Shown piece after piece: positions 7,868 to 16,345 of a DNA stretch of 27,295 bases. Position 1 is the stretch's first letter; every line of letters begins with the position of its first letter. The stretch is from assembly GCA_947311175.1 (NCBI GenBank), contig CAMZKK010000114.1, positions 1 through 27,295 on the forward strand, written 5' to 3'. Position numbers and translations under genes: made by a program. Source of the DNA: an uncultured Planctomycetota bacterium. GTDB lineage: Bacteria > Planctomycetota > SZUA-567 > JAFGNG01. A model generated the notes under the pieces. That model was not told the DNA's origin. It ran no database searches and worked only from the letters and a program-made list of their open reading frames with translations.

Positions 7868-9475
7868 CTAAGATATGATTTTAGAGATTGCGTTGGCTAT
7901 ATTTACTTGTGTGAATGGCTTTTCAATAAATCCTTTTGCTCCTTGGTCGATGATTGCTTGGGCCTTATTTTCGATGGTATAACCAGAGGAGATTAATACA
8001 TTTACTTGTGGATTTATTTTTTTTAATTCCTCAAAAATTTCTTTCCCTCCCAAACCCGGTAAAACAAGGTCAAGAATAACAAGATCAACATATTCCCATG
8101 ACTTTGCATAATAGCTGATGGCTTCTTTGCCATCATTACAAGTTGCAACCTTATATCCTAAATTGTGAAGGATTATTGACATTAGCTTGCAAACACCATC
8201 TTCGTCATCTATTACTAAGATTCTTGCCGTTCCTTTTTTGGGAATTATTTTTTTTTGTTTGTTTTCAATGTTTACGGTTTTTTTATGTGCAGGAAGATAA
8301 AGATGGAATGTAGTTCCTTTGTCAATTTCACTTTCAATGTTAATGCAACCGCTGTGGTTGTCGATGGTTCCATAAACACTTGCTAACCCCATTCCCGTGC
8401 CTTTTCCAAGCTGTTTGGTGGTAAAAAATGGTTCAAAAACATGATTCATCGTCTCTTCGCTCATTCCGCAACCACTATCTTTGATTGAAATAAGTACATA
8501 TTTTCCACCCGATAAATCACTATCAAACAGTGGACAGGGATTTTTTTCAAGTTCTATGACATTGGTATCAAAATCAAGATTACCGCCATTAGGCATTGCA
8601 TCACGAGCGTTAAGGGCAATATTAAGGATTGCATTTTGCAATTGGTTGGGATCTCCAATGGTTATTGTGTCACTAGCCATAAAGTTATGATCTATTGTGA
8701 TGTTTTTATTTATACAATGCTGAAGAATTGTCATTACTTCCAATACAATTTCATTTATATTGATTTCTGTTGATAAGTATTTCCCTTTTCTACTGAATGC
8801 AAGCAACTGTTTGGTAAGCTCTGTCGCTCGGTTTGCTCCGGTTTTGATAAACTCTGCGTACTGTATTAATTTTTCATCAGTGAGCTCTTTGCTAAGAATA
8901 TCTGCATAGCCAAGAATTCCGGTTAATTGATTATTGAAATCATGGGCAATTCCTCCGGCAAGCTGACCAATGCTTCTCATCTTTTCAGATTGCTGGAGCT
9001 TGTTTTCTATCTGTCGCTGATTGGTTATATCAGAGCCAATACTTAATGTCTCCATTTCTCCAAACTCATTTTTGTAAATTTTGTTTGTCCATGCAATCCA
9101 AATTCGTGTTCCGTTTTTACAAATATTTTCATTTATGTTGTATTCGTATTTATCTGGATTATGAGAGATATCTTCCATTAGATGTCTTAAATTTCTTCCG
9201 GTTGATTCTGATTCAGGGACAATTGTACCAACAACATGTTTGCCAATAATTTCATCCCGAGAAAACCCAAAAGTTTTTTCTGCGAAGTTGTTAAAGTAGG
9301 TGATAATTCCTTTTTGATTCCATCTTAGAATGGCACTATTTGCATTTTCAATTAGTACTGAACGCACATTTCCTTTTTTTTGCTCTTCACCAAGTATCTT
9401 TTTTCTTTTTTCTTCAAGAGAACGTAGCTCAGCAATTTCAAGCTCTAACTCTTCATAGGATGGTTTGTTTTTCAT
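7868..9475 (-). CDS. PAS hybrid sensor histidine kinase with C-terminal receiver
   Basis: A 535-residue cytoplasmic hybrid kinase with no membrane segment. In order it has a short N-terminal coiled coil (7-35), a PAS domain (about 38-155, ending G-S-D-I-T), and a HisKA domain with the phospho-acceptor H178 in G-G-I-A-H-D-F-N-N. The HATPase follows with N-box N285-I-A-L-N289-A-R-D-A-M, G1 box D333-S-G-C-G-M, F box E-P-F-F-T-T and G2 box G-K-G-T-G-M-G-L. A receiver (418-533) has D423-D424, acceptor D469 and K519-P. The layout is that of soluble group IV hybrid kinases. Its start is 277 nt from the divergent polysaccharide-export operon, so it could control that operon, but this is only inferred from position. 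No separate output regulator is adjacent. Confidence 0.95.
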   Translation of the reverse strand: MKNKPSYEELELEIAELRSLEEKRKKILGEEQKKGNVRSVLIENANSAILRWNQKGIITYFNNFAEKTFGFSRDEIIGKHVVGTIVPESESTGRNLRHLMEDISHNPDKYEYNINENICKNGTRIWIAWTNKIYKNEFGEMETLSIGSDITNQRQIENKLQQSEKMRSIGQLAGGIAHDFNNQLTGILGYADILSKELTDEKLIQYAEFIKTGANRATELTKQLLAFSRKGKYLSTEININEIVLEVMTILQHCINKNITIDHNFMASDTITIGDPNQLQNAILNIALNARDAMPNGGNLDFDTNVIELEKNPCPLFDSDLSGGKYVLISIKDSGCGMSEETMNHVFEPFFTTKQLGKGTGMGLASVYGTIDNHSGCINIESEIDKGTTFHLYLPAHKKTVNIENKQKKIIPKKGTARILVIDDEDGVCKLMSIILHNLGYKVATCNDGKEAISYYAKSWEYVDLVILDLVLPGLGGKEIFEELKKINPQVNVLISSGYTIENKAQAIIDQGAKGFIEKPFTQVNIANAISKIIS

Positions 9476-9752
9476 TTTATGCCACTTTGCAACAAAAAAT
9501 TAGAGGAAAATCAGTATAACCCAAAATTCCTTAGTCCATGCGAGATTCAGAATAATATAATAATTATATATATTGTTGCTTTAAATTTACCATTAGTCAA
9601 CTATTTCTGCATACAAAAACTTATATTTAATAGAAATTTATGTCAATTTTCGGTAAAGGTTGGACGATATTTTTCAGTATGGATTATATGTTTATATAAT
9701 CAAGTCCGATAATGTTGTAATTTTTCCTGCAAGTGCAGTAATTGGGGACAAA
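9476..9752. promoter_or_regulatory. Divergent intergenic region with 8-bp palindrome
   Basis: This 277-nt AT-rich spacer must hold the promoters of both the hybrid kinase (-) and the export operon (+). A perfect 8-bp inverted repeat, GATTATAT-GTTT-ATATAATC, lies at 9682-9701. TTGGAC (9660-9665) followed 18 nt later by TTATAT (9684-9689), inside the palindrome, could form a plus-strand promoter. The palindrome could then be an operator. The spacer is otherwise non-coding: the open frame starting at 9660 is an upstream extension of the Wza-like gene without a signal peptide at its start. Confidence 0.35.
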
Positions 9753-10850
9753 ATGATTAAAATAAAAGTTATAATTGTGTTGAGTTGCTTGACCTTGATG
9801 TTTTCATCATGTTCGAAACAAGCAAAAAAGAAAGTTAGTGCATATTCTAATAGGAATTTTGCAGTTACTCCGATTGAGCCGTCGAATAAGAGATATGTGG
9901 GAATAGACGAAACTTACCGTGGATATCAACAGCCAGAACGGTTGCTTGCAGAAAAGTCTTCAGGGTTCACCAATGGTTCTTTACCACAAGTTGATGTTAG
10001 GGCATATGGTGCAAATGGTGCGCCGATGGCAAATCTGTCAGCAATTAATTTCAAAGGAAATGGAGGGAAATTATTCCCAGCAAAAGAAATGATTTATGGT
10101 GGATTGAATAGACCGCTTGAAGATATACAAGAGTATAAGTTTGGTAGAAATGATCAAATGAATCTTTCGGTAGCCGGACACAAAGAATTTTCTGGGAAAA
10201 TGCAAGTTCTCCACGATGGAACTGTTGAGTTACCATTAATAAAGAAAAAGATTCCAGCACTCAATCAAACAAAAAAGCAACTTAAATCTGCTATAAAAAA
10301 AGAGTTGTCACAGTATCTAAGAACAGAACCGGAAATTCAGTTAGGAATTGATTTTTCTGCAGGTCAATATTATTATATTTTTGGTGAAGTAAATGAAGCG
10401 GGTAGATATCCAATGGGAGTTGAGCCAGTTACTGTAAGTGAGGCAGTATTTAGGGCAAACAGCTCGATCCAGAGTGATACTGGAAAAAATTCTGCGGTAA
10501 TTATTTCTAATCGAACGGAAATTGGAGTTGAAGAGCGGCTAAAAACAGAGCTTGATACTTCACCAAGATACCAATTTAAATTATCAGACAAGGCTGATTA
10601 TAGAAAAGTTTATGTGATTACTCCTCATCGAAGCAGACCTACAAGAGAAATAATAAATGTTAAGGAAATTTTACTAGAGGGTAAAACAGGAAATGATAGG
10701 GTTGTAAGGCCGGGGCAGATAATTTTTGTGCCATCTGCAAATGACACTAGATTTGTTCGTTTTGTTGAACGAGTTTTACGACCAATTACTTCTGCTCAAG
10801 ATATGGATTCAAAAATAACAGAAGTATACAAAAGACTAAAAATTAGATAA
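9753..10850 (+). CDS. Wza-like polysaccharide export lipoprotein
   Basis: A 365-residue outer-membrane lipoprotein of the polysaccharide biosynthesis/export family. The chosen ATG follows GGGGACAAA and opens a proper lipoprotein signal: basic M-I-K-I-K, a hydrophobic core, then F-S-S-C20. The frame is open 31 codons further upstream, but that would bury the signal peptide. After a low-complexity spacer (21-115), a Poly_export domain begins near residue 127 (Y-K-F-G-R-N-D-Q). An SLBB-like domain follows (about 206-300), with Y-Y-I-F-G-E-V-N-E-A-G-R-Y-P. Wza-type proteins form the outer-membrane channel for exopolysaccharide. It is the first gene of the operon and lies 15 nt before its copolymerase partner. 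Confidence 0.9.
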   Translation: MIKIKVIIVLSCLTLMFSSCSKQAKKKVSAYSNRNFAVTPIEPSNKRYVGIDETYRGYQQPERLLAEKSSGFTNGSLPQVDVRAYGANGAPMANLSAINFKGNGGKLFPAKEMIYGGLNRPLEDIQEYKFGRNDQMNLSVAGHKEFSGKMQVLHDGTVELPLIKKKIPALNQTKKQLKSAIKKELSQYLRTEPEIQLGIDFSAGQYYYIFGEVNEAGRYPMGVEPVTVSEAVFRANSSIQSDTGKNSAVIISNRTEIGVEERLKTELDTSPRYQFKLSDKADYRKVYVITPHRSRPTREIINVKEILLEGKTGNDRVVRPGQIIFVPSANDTRFVRFVERVLRPITSAQDMDSKITEVYKRLKIR

Positions 10851-10865
10851 TCGGAGTTAAAGATT

Positions 10866-13184
10866 ATGGCGAGTTCAAGTTTTCAAAATTTCACAATTGC
10901 TGATTATCTCAGGATTTTATTCCAAAGAATCTGGGTGATAATTCTTTGCACCTTTATTGCAGTCTGCGTGGCAGGTTATTTCTCAATATTTAAGATGAAG
11001 AAAAAGTATAAGTCATCAATGGATATTAAGGTTGGGCAAAAAAATTCAAAAAATCCGTTCCTTAAAACATTGCTAACTCGGGCATCACTGAATGGGGTTA
11101 TTACAGATTTGCGTGATAAATTGCAAGGTGAAAAAAGACTGCGATTGTTGGCACGGAACATCAGATTGAAGACAAAAAATGAATATGTTCAGATGGAGTA
11201 TTTAAAGGATTATGAGAAAATTAATTTACCGGATGCAGTTGGACGCATCCTTAAAAATCTGTCTGAGTCTGAAAGAATTGAAATCTTTTCTAGAATGGAA
11301 CTGGTTACTTTAGCAAAAATCTTAGGAGTGTTTTCTTTAGACGAAATCAATCCCTTTGCGATGAATGATGTCAGCTCAGGATTAGCTCAATCAGAATATT
11401 TACTCGATGAACAAAATGAATTTTTCATTAAGCAATTGCGTAAATTGCTTGCAACCAAAAGTGAGTTGATAAATAAAAGTTACGGATTAATTTCAATTCG
11501 TCAAGTTAGGGAAAGAGCGGCAGCCAAGGTCAACGCCATTGTTTCTGATACTAAGAAATTTTCAAAATTACAAAAAATTCAACTATGGGAAATATATAAA
11601 GAATTGGTCAGTATTGATAGGCTTATTGATGTTGGTCTATATAATATCAATGTCAAAGAAGCTAGAGGATATATTGGTAGCCTAAGAAGTGGTTTGAAGG
11701 TAGGGATTACCCCGAATAACTTTATTCACCTACTTTATGACACATCTCACTCATCACTTAGTGAAGCAATTCCCCATTTAGTGGTGCTCACCGCCTTTGA
11801 AATGATTAGGGCTGAGTATTATGCCTCTGAAGAAGGTCATAGGATTGATGCTAAGGCTGAAATGCGAAAACAAATCAAAAGATTGAGTGGAGAGATACTT
11901 GAAATAAATAAGGCGCTTGCTAATCACAAAAACTTGATTAATTTACAACTCGCTTACGCCGACAATAAAGAAGCATTATTAGATGATGATAAAAAAATAG
12001 ATGTCTTTATTATGCCAAAAGTTTCAACTCATGTTAAAAAAATTAATGAATTAACAGATGAAAAAAGAAAACTTGAAGGCGAAATAAAGGCAAAATTGGC
12101 AAGCATTGCCGAGCTTGAAGAAACCTTGCGTAATCCATCGCGGATTAGAATTATTCAAAAAACGATAAAGGTTGAAAATACGCCTGAATCAAGAAAACTT
12201 GAAGTTGAAAGAAATAAGAAAATGGAACAACTAGGAAGATTTCGGTTAGATGCAACGGAAAAGCATCCAATGATTCAAAAATTACTACAAGAGATTCAAC
12301 AAATAAATCTATCTTTATCAGGTCTCAATTCTCCGATTGAAACTACGGTTGAAAAAGAACACCCAATGGTGTCTCAATGGAAGGCGCAAAGAATCCTCCA
12401 CAAGGAAGAGATTGCGGTAATTAAGGCGAGAATAAAGGAAATAGATAGAAACGTAAAGATAGAGATGAAGAAGGCAGTTGAAGCACCTAAGCGACTACAA
12501 AAGTATGAAGCATTGCAAAAGAGAAAGGTAACCCTTACCGAGATGCTTAATAAAAGTCAGGATAGTTTAGAAAAAATTCTTGCAGAGGAGAATGTCGGAA
12601 AAGGTATCTTGTGGACTGAGTTTGAAATTTATCGTTCACCGGTACGACCACTAAAACATTACGCCCCACAGGTTGAGGTGATAATTGCAATTGGGTTTGC
12701 AATAGGTCTATTAGCTGCATTAGGGGTTATTTTTGTTATCGAATATACCGATCATTCAATCAAAGGAATAGAGGATGCGAAAAGGTATTTTGATATTCCA
12801 ATTCTTGGCACAATTCCTGAGTTTGAATTTCAACATGCTGAAAGTTCTTATATCAAAAAAAGTATTTTGATTAGAAAAATTTTAGGTAAAGGAATATCTT
12901 CAAATAGTGATGGTGAAAATATAATAACCACCAAAAAATCAAGATATTTATTAGGAATTATAATCTTCACTTTATTGTTGATATTAGCAATTGGTGCTAC
13001 CTTTGCTTATCTAAATAAAGAGTGGGTGCGTAGCTATTACAATGAAGTAAAGTATATGATTGTTGATAATCCAAATGAAAAATCCAAGAACGAAATTGTG
13101 ATTACAAACGAAATCAGCAAAGAAAAACCGGAAGTAATTAAAGAGAAAAACTCTACTCCTAAAAAAGAAATTGAGGGTAAATAA
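10866..13184 (+). CDS. GumC/Wzz-type polysaccharide copolymerase with extra C-terminal membrane segment
   Basis: A 772-residue chain-length determinant/exporter protein. TM1 (about 22-42) follows a short N-terminal region typical of Wzz. A large periplasmic part with long coiled-coil helices spans about 43-600 and contains the GNVR-like region with conserved H-P-M. TM2 (about 605-625) is followed by the classic P-I-L-G-T-I-P motif near residue 659. Unlike most GumC/Wzc proteins, a third hydrophobic helix (about 695-716) and a 56-residue Lys/Glu-rich tail follow. That would place the C-terminus in the periplasm. The kinase domain is not fused; it is encoded by the next gene, which overlaps by one base (TAATG). 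A GGAG Shine-Dalgarno lies 9 nt before the ATG. Confidence 0.92.
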   Translation: MASSSFQNFTIADYLRILFQRIWVIILCTFIAVCVAGYFSIFKMKKKYKSSMDIKVGQKNSKNPFLKTLLTRASLNGVITDLRDKLQGEKRLRLLARNIRLKTKNEYVQMEYLKDYEKINLPDAVGRILKNLSESERIEIFSRMELVTLAKILGVFSLDEINPFAMNDVSSGLAQSEYLLDEQNEFFIKQLRKLLATKSELINKSYGLISIRQVRERAAAKVNAIVSDTKKFSKLQKIQLWEIYKELVSIDRLIDVGLYNINVKEARGYIGSLRSGLKVGITPNNFIHLLYDTSHSSLSEAIPHLVVLTAFEMIRAEYYASEEGHRIDAKAEMRKQIKRLSGEILEINKALANHKNLINLQLAYADNKEALLDDDKKIDVFIMPKVSTHVKKINELTDEKRKLEGEIKAKLASIAELEETLRNPSRIRIIQKTIKVENTPESRKLEVERNKKMEQLGRFRLDATEKHPMIQKLLQEIQQINLSLSGLNSPIETTVEKEHPMVSQWKAQRILHKEEIAVIKARIKEIDRNVKIEMKKAVEAPKRLQKYEALQKRKVTLTEMLNKSQDSLEKILAEENVGKGILWTEFEIYRSPVRPLKHYAPQVEVIIAIGFAIGLLAALGVIFVIEYTDHSIKGIEDAKRYFDIPILGTIPEFEFQHAESSYIKKSILIRKILGKGISSNSDGENIITTKKSRYLLGIIIFTLLLILAIGATFAYLNKEWVRSYYNEVKYMIVDNPNEKSKNEIVITNEISKEKPEVIKEKNSTPKKEIEGK

Positions 13185-14092
13185 TGAATTTAGATGATGC
13201 ATTTCGCAAGTTAATGAAAAAAGGAAATTTATCTGCATCTAAGCAAGAAGTTACAGAGAATGATAAAACTACTGTGGCTGTTGATGAAAATACCAAGGTT
13301 ACAACTTTAGAACCAACTATTGAAGAAGAAAAAGAAATAAAATTTCCACCTATTGATTTTTCTCAAATTGTGGTTGAAGATAAATTTACATTTAATCATG
13401 TCGAAGAGCGTTCTCAGATTGCCGAAGAATATCGTATATTGCGAACAAGATTGCAAATAATCAATCCTTCCAAAAATTCAGTGATGTTTACCAGTTGTCG
13501 GCATGGAGAAGGTAAAAGCTCAACTTCAATGAATTTGTCTTTGTTTCTTGCAAAGAAAAAAGATCAAAAGATTTTGTTGGTTGATCTTGACCTTAGACGC
13601 TCTCGGGTTGGTAAATTATTTAATTATAAACCAAAAGTTGATATTGTAGATGTTGTTCGAGAAAGAGCAGAGCTTGAAAAAACAATTGTTTATTCAAAAA
13701 AAGAAAATTTATACATAATGCCAGTGCGACGTGACTATAGCAATGCAACTGAAGTTCTGGAATCGAATAATATGAAAGATATAATTAATCGGCTTCATGA
13801 AAATTTTGATTTTATAATTATTGATACTTGCCCTTGTCTTTCTACTGCCGACCCTACTATTGTTGGCAAACTTATTGGTGGCGCAATAATGGTGGTGCGG
13901 ACAAGACAAACTCAAAGAGAAAGTCTTGAGCATGCAATTCTTGCCTTACGTGAACACAATATCCCTACACTTGGATTGGTGCTCACATTTATGAAGTATT
14001 TTATTCCAAAATATTTCTATCGTTATCAATATTATCATGATACATATTATTATTATCATTATTATGCCGGTAAAGATTCGGTTGATGGTTGA
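13184..14092 (+). CDS. Bacterial tyrosine kinase (BY-kinase, Wzc/CpsD type)
   Basis: A 302-residue cytoplasmic BY-kinase. An acidic, poorly conserved N-terminal 65 residues are followed by the E-x2-R-x2-R oligomerisation motif (E81-R87). Then come Walker A (H-G108-E-G-K111-S-S), Walker A' (L-L-V-D134-L-D136-L-R-R) and Walker B (I-I-I-D214-T). The C-terminus is a tyrosine cluster with 11 Tyr within residues 277-294 plus Y272, the expected autophosphorylation tail. BY-kinases act with Wzz/GumC-type proteins to control polysaccharide polymerisation and export by cycles of tail phosphorylation. Separate activator and kinase polypeptides (the CpsC/CpsD arrangement) are seen here next to a Gram-negative exporter. 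The partner phosphatase is not in the window. It overlaps the copolymerase gene by 1 nt. Confidence 0.95.
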   Translation: MNLDDAFRKLMKKGNLSASKQEVTENDKTTVAVDENTKVTTLEPTIEEEKEIKFPPIDFSQIVVEDKFTFNHVEERSQIAEEYRILRTRLQIINPSKNSVMFTSCRHGEGKSSTSMNLSLFLAKKKDQKILLVDLDLRRSRVGKLFNYKPKVDIVDVVRERAELEKTIVYSKKENLYIMPVRRDYSNATEVLESNNMKDIINRLHENFDFIIIDTCPCLSTADPTIVGKLIGGAIMVVRTRQTQRESLEHAILALREHNIPTLGLVLTFMKYFIPKYFYRYQYYHDTYYYYHYYAGKDSVDG

Positions 14093-14111
14093 TTGTGTTT
14101 AAAGGATTATA

Positions 14112-15263
14112 ATGTACGAAGATTTTTGGGGATTAACCCACGCACCTTTTAATGAGTCTCATACCAAAGAGAATTTTGTAGAATATTCTGCGACTGAATT
14201 GGCAAAGGTCAAACTTCGACATATTGCCGAGCATGGTCAATGTGCCGCCGCAATTGTCGGTTCCGCAGGAATAGGTAAAACTGCACTTGCAAAATCATTT
14301 TCGAGACAATTAAAAGCAGAAGGATGGGCTGTTAGTTATGTGGTAAATCCATTAGGTAGCCCAGATAAAATCATTAAAAATATTGCTCAAGATTTAGGTG
14401 GTACTTCTGATGACCCAGCAGAAGCATTGGTAGAGGCAATTGCAATGCTTTGTGAGCAAAATCGCAAGGCATGCATAATTATAGATGAAGCACATACTAT
14501 TAAAAATATGGAGTTACTTGAAAACATTAGAATGCTAATGAATTTTGAAGTTGAAGGAATGAACCTAACCGTCATTCTTGTTGGACAAGAGGGGTTGTTA
14601 AAGGTTTTGAAAAAAGCCAGTTCATTTAATCAAAGATTAAGTTTAAAAATATCTCTACATGAAATGAATGAAGATGAGTCAAAACATTATATTTTATCTC
14701 GTCTTAAATCAGCAGGTTGCCAACGAGGAATTTTTACTCGCAACGCTGCAGAAAAAATTTGCGAATTATCCCGAGGCATTCCAAGGGAAATAAATAGACT
14801 TTGTGAGTTGGCAATGATTACAGGTTATGGTTTCGCTTTAAAAAAAATCAAAGGTAATATAGTAGACATGGTTGCAGATGAACTTAGTGTTCTTGAAGTT
14901 GAGGAAGATAAACCAGAAGTTTTGCCGGTAATAGCTCAAGAAGATGAATATATTCCTCTTGCAAAACGCATTGGACAACAAAAAGCAGATGCCGTTAGTT
15001 TGAGCGGTAGAAAAGAAGCAGAGCCAATTGATTTTCAATTCCCGATAGAGAAGGAAGTGTTGCCAAGCTATGGATTATTACAAGCAACCTATGGAGATAT
15101 TAATGAGAATACTCCAATATTAAAAGAGGATATTATGTCAATCGCTAAAAACGCAGCTTGTGTTACCCAGCCACCGGAAAACATTGGCGAAGATCTTCTC
15201 GCTTCAATTGATGCAAATATTAAGCCTTGTCAAATAGAAGAAGATATTCTGGCAAATAATTAA
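14112..15263 (+). CDS. ExeA/GspA-type AAA ATPase of polysaccharide locus
   Basis: A 383-residue P-loop ATPase beginning M-Y-E-D-F-W-G-L, the typical start of ExeA-like and PEP-CTERM/exosortase-locus secretion ATPases. Walker A is G50-S-A-G-I-G-K-T57 and Walker B is I-I-I-D125-E-A-H. Sensor and lid motifs follow, including G-I-P-R-E-I-N-R-L. The AAA part ends near residue 270. The remaining ~110 residues are acidic and unlike any domain I recognise. There is no membrane helix or peptidoglycan-binding domain, which true ExeA has, so it is predicted to be cytoplasmic. It lies 19 nt after the BY-kinase gene and is the last gene of the export operon. In exosortase loci such ATPases sit beside the same Wza/Wzc/kinase set. 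No exosortase is visible here. Confidence 0.88.
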   Translation: MYEDFWGLTHAPFNESHTKENFVEYSATELAKVKLRHIAEHGQCAAAIVGSAGIGKTALAKSFSRQLKAEGWAVSYVVNPLGSPDKIIKNIAQDLGGTSDDPAEALVEAIAMLCEQNRKACIIIDEAHTIKNMELLENIRMLMNFEVEGMNLTVILVGQEGLLKVLKKASSFNQRLSLKISLHEMNEDESKHYILSRLKSAGCQRGIFTRNAAEKICELSRGIPREINRLCELAMITGYGFALKKIKGNIVDMVADELSVLEVEEDKPEVLPVIAQEDEYIPLAKRIGQQKADAVSLSGRKEAEPIDFQFPIEKEVLPSYGLLQATYGDINENTPILKEDIMSIAKNAACVTQPPENIGEDLLASIDANIKPCQIEEDILANN

Positions 15264-15296
15264 TATTCATCGCCAATAATATTATAGAAATAAGAG

Positions 15297-15331
15297 TTTA
15301 TTTTCACTTGTCGGGTGAATAAAGTTTTTTT
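15297..15331 (+). terminator. Probable rho-independent terminator of the export operon
   Basis: A hairpin with arms TTTATTTTCAC (15297-15307) and GTGAATAAA (15315-15323) encloses a 7-nt loop. Nine base pairs form, with a 2-nt bulge on the left arm. One G and then seven T residues (15325-15331) follow. It lies between the ATPase stop codon and the pdxA start, so it would end the operon or attenuate pdxA transcription. The stem is AT-rich, so strength is uncertain. Confidence 0.5.
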
Positions 15332-15343
15332 ATGGAGTAAAAT

Positions 15344-16345
15344 GTGAGAAAGATAAATATTGTCATAACGATGGGTGATCCCGCAGGGATTGGTCCTGAA
15401 ATAATATTAAAGGCACTTAGATTTAATAAGGTTAGAAGTGCAGCAAATTATTTAATCCTCGGCAACCGCAGAGTGATGGAGGAAGCATCAAAGCAAATAG
15501 GTATTGGTTTTGATTATGATATTTTGACGAAAGACAAGGTGTCGTTTGGCTCTAATCCGGCATTTATAGAAACAGACAACATTAAGTCCAGCCCGATTTT
15601 CCCCGGAAAAGAATCTGCAAAGACAGGCAGGGCGAGTTTATCATATATTTTATATGCCACTCATCTTTGTCAAGAAGGTATTGCGGACGGGGTGGTTACT
15701 TGTCCGATTTCAAAAACGGCAATCCATAAAGGTGGTTGTAAATATCCGGGACATACCGAATTGATTGCAGATTTAACAGGTTCGGAAAAGGTTGTTATGA
15801 TGTTAGCAGGTGGTGGTTTGAGGGTAGCACTTGTGACTAGTCATGCTGCTATTTCCGTCTTGCCACAATTAGTGACCAGAGGTGAGGTTTATGCATCGAT
15901 TGTCGTTACGCATAATGATTTGGTTAATAAATTTGGAATTCGAAGTCCACGAATTGCAGTGCTTGGATTGAATCCTCACGCTGGAGAGGGTGGTATCTTT
16001 GGTAGTGAAGAGAAAACTCATATCGCTCCGGCAATTAGAGAAGCTAAGAAAAAGGGAATTAAAAATGTAGTTGGTCCAGTTCCTGCCGATACAGCATTTC
16101 ATAGAATGCTTAAAGGTGAGTTCGATGTAGTTATTGCGATGTATCATGATCAAGGACTTGGACCACTTAAAACAGTTGCTTTTGACAGTGGGGTTAATAT
16201 CACTTTGGGATTACCGATAATAAGAACGTCTGTCGATCATGGCACCGCATTTGATATTGCGGGCAAGGGTGTGGCAAATGAATCTTCATTAATTGCAGCA
16301 ATTGATACTGCGATAGATATGGCAAAGGCAAAGGCGAAGTTATGA
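15344..16345 (+). CDS. pdxA: 4-hydroxythreonine-4-phosphate dehydrogenase (PdxA)
   Basis: A 333-residue enzyme of normal length for PdxA, which oxidises and decarboxylates 4-phosphohydroxy-L-threonine in pyridoxal 5'-phosphate synthesis (DXP-dependent route). Visible signatures are M-G-D-P-A-G-I-G-P-E near the start, P-G-H-T-E (H137), and the three metal-binding histidines at positions matching E. coli His166/211/266: H167, H212 (N-P-H-A-G-E) and H268 (Y-H-D-Q-G). The start is GTG, preceded by GGAG at 6 nt; the overlapping ATG two bases earlier runs straight into TGA. The last bases overlap rsmA by 4 nt (ATGA), the classic pdxA-rsmA coupling. Confidence 0.95.
   Translation: MRKINIVITMGDPAGIGPEIILKALRFNKVRSAANYLILGNRRVMEEASKQIGIGFDYDILTKDKVSFGSNPAFIETDNIKSSPIFPGKESAKTGRASLSYILYATHLCQEGIADGVVTCPISKTAIHKGGCKYPGHTELIADLTGSEKVVMMLAGGGLRVALVTSHAAISVLPQLVTRGEVYASIVVTHNDLVNKFGIRSPRIAVLGLNPHAGEGGIFGSEEKTHIAPAIREAKKKGIKNVVGPVPADTAFHRMLKGEFDVVIAMYHDQGLGPLKTVAFDSGVNITLGLPIIRTSVDHGTAFDIAGKGVANESSLIAAIDTAIDMAKAKAKL

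Noticed and set aside
9660..9752. Upstream extension of the Wza-like gene.
   Set aside because: It would place 31 residues before the lipoprotein signal peptide; the ATG at 9753 has a Shine-Dalgarno and gives a normal signal.
15342..15347. ATG start for pdxA at 15342.
   Set aside because: This ATG is followed at once by TGA; the GTG at 15344 is the start that keeps the frame.
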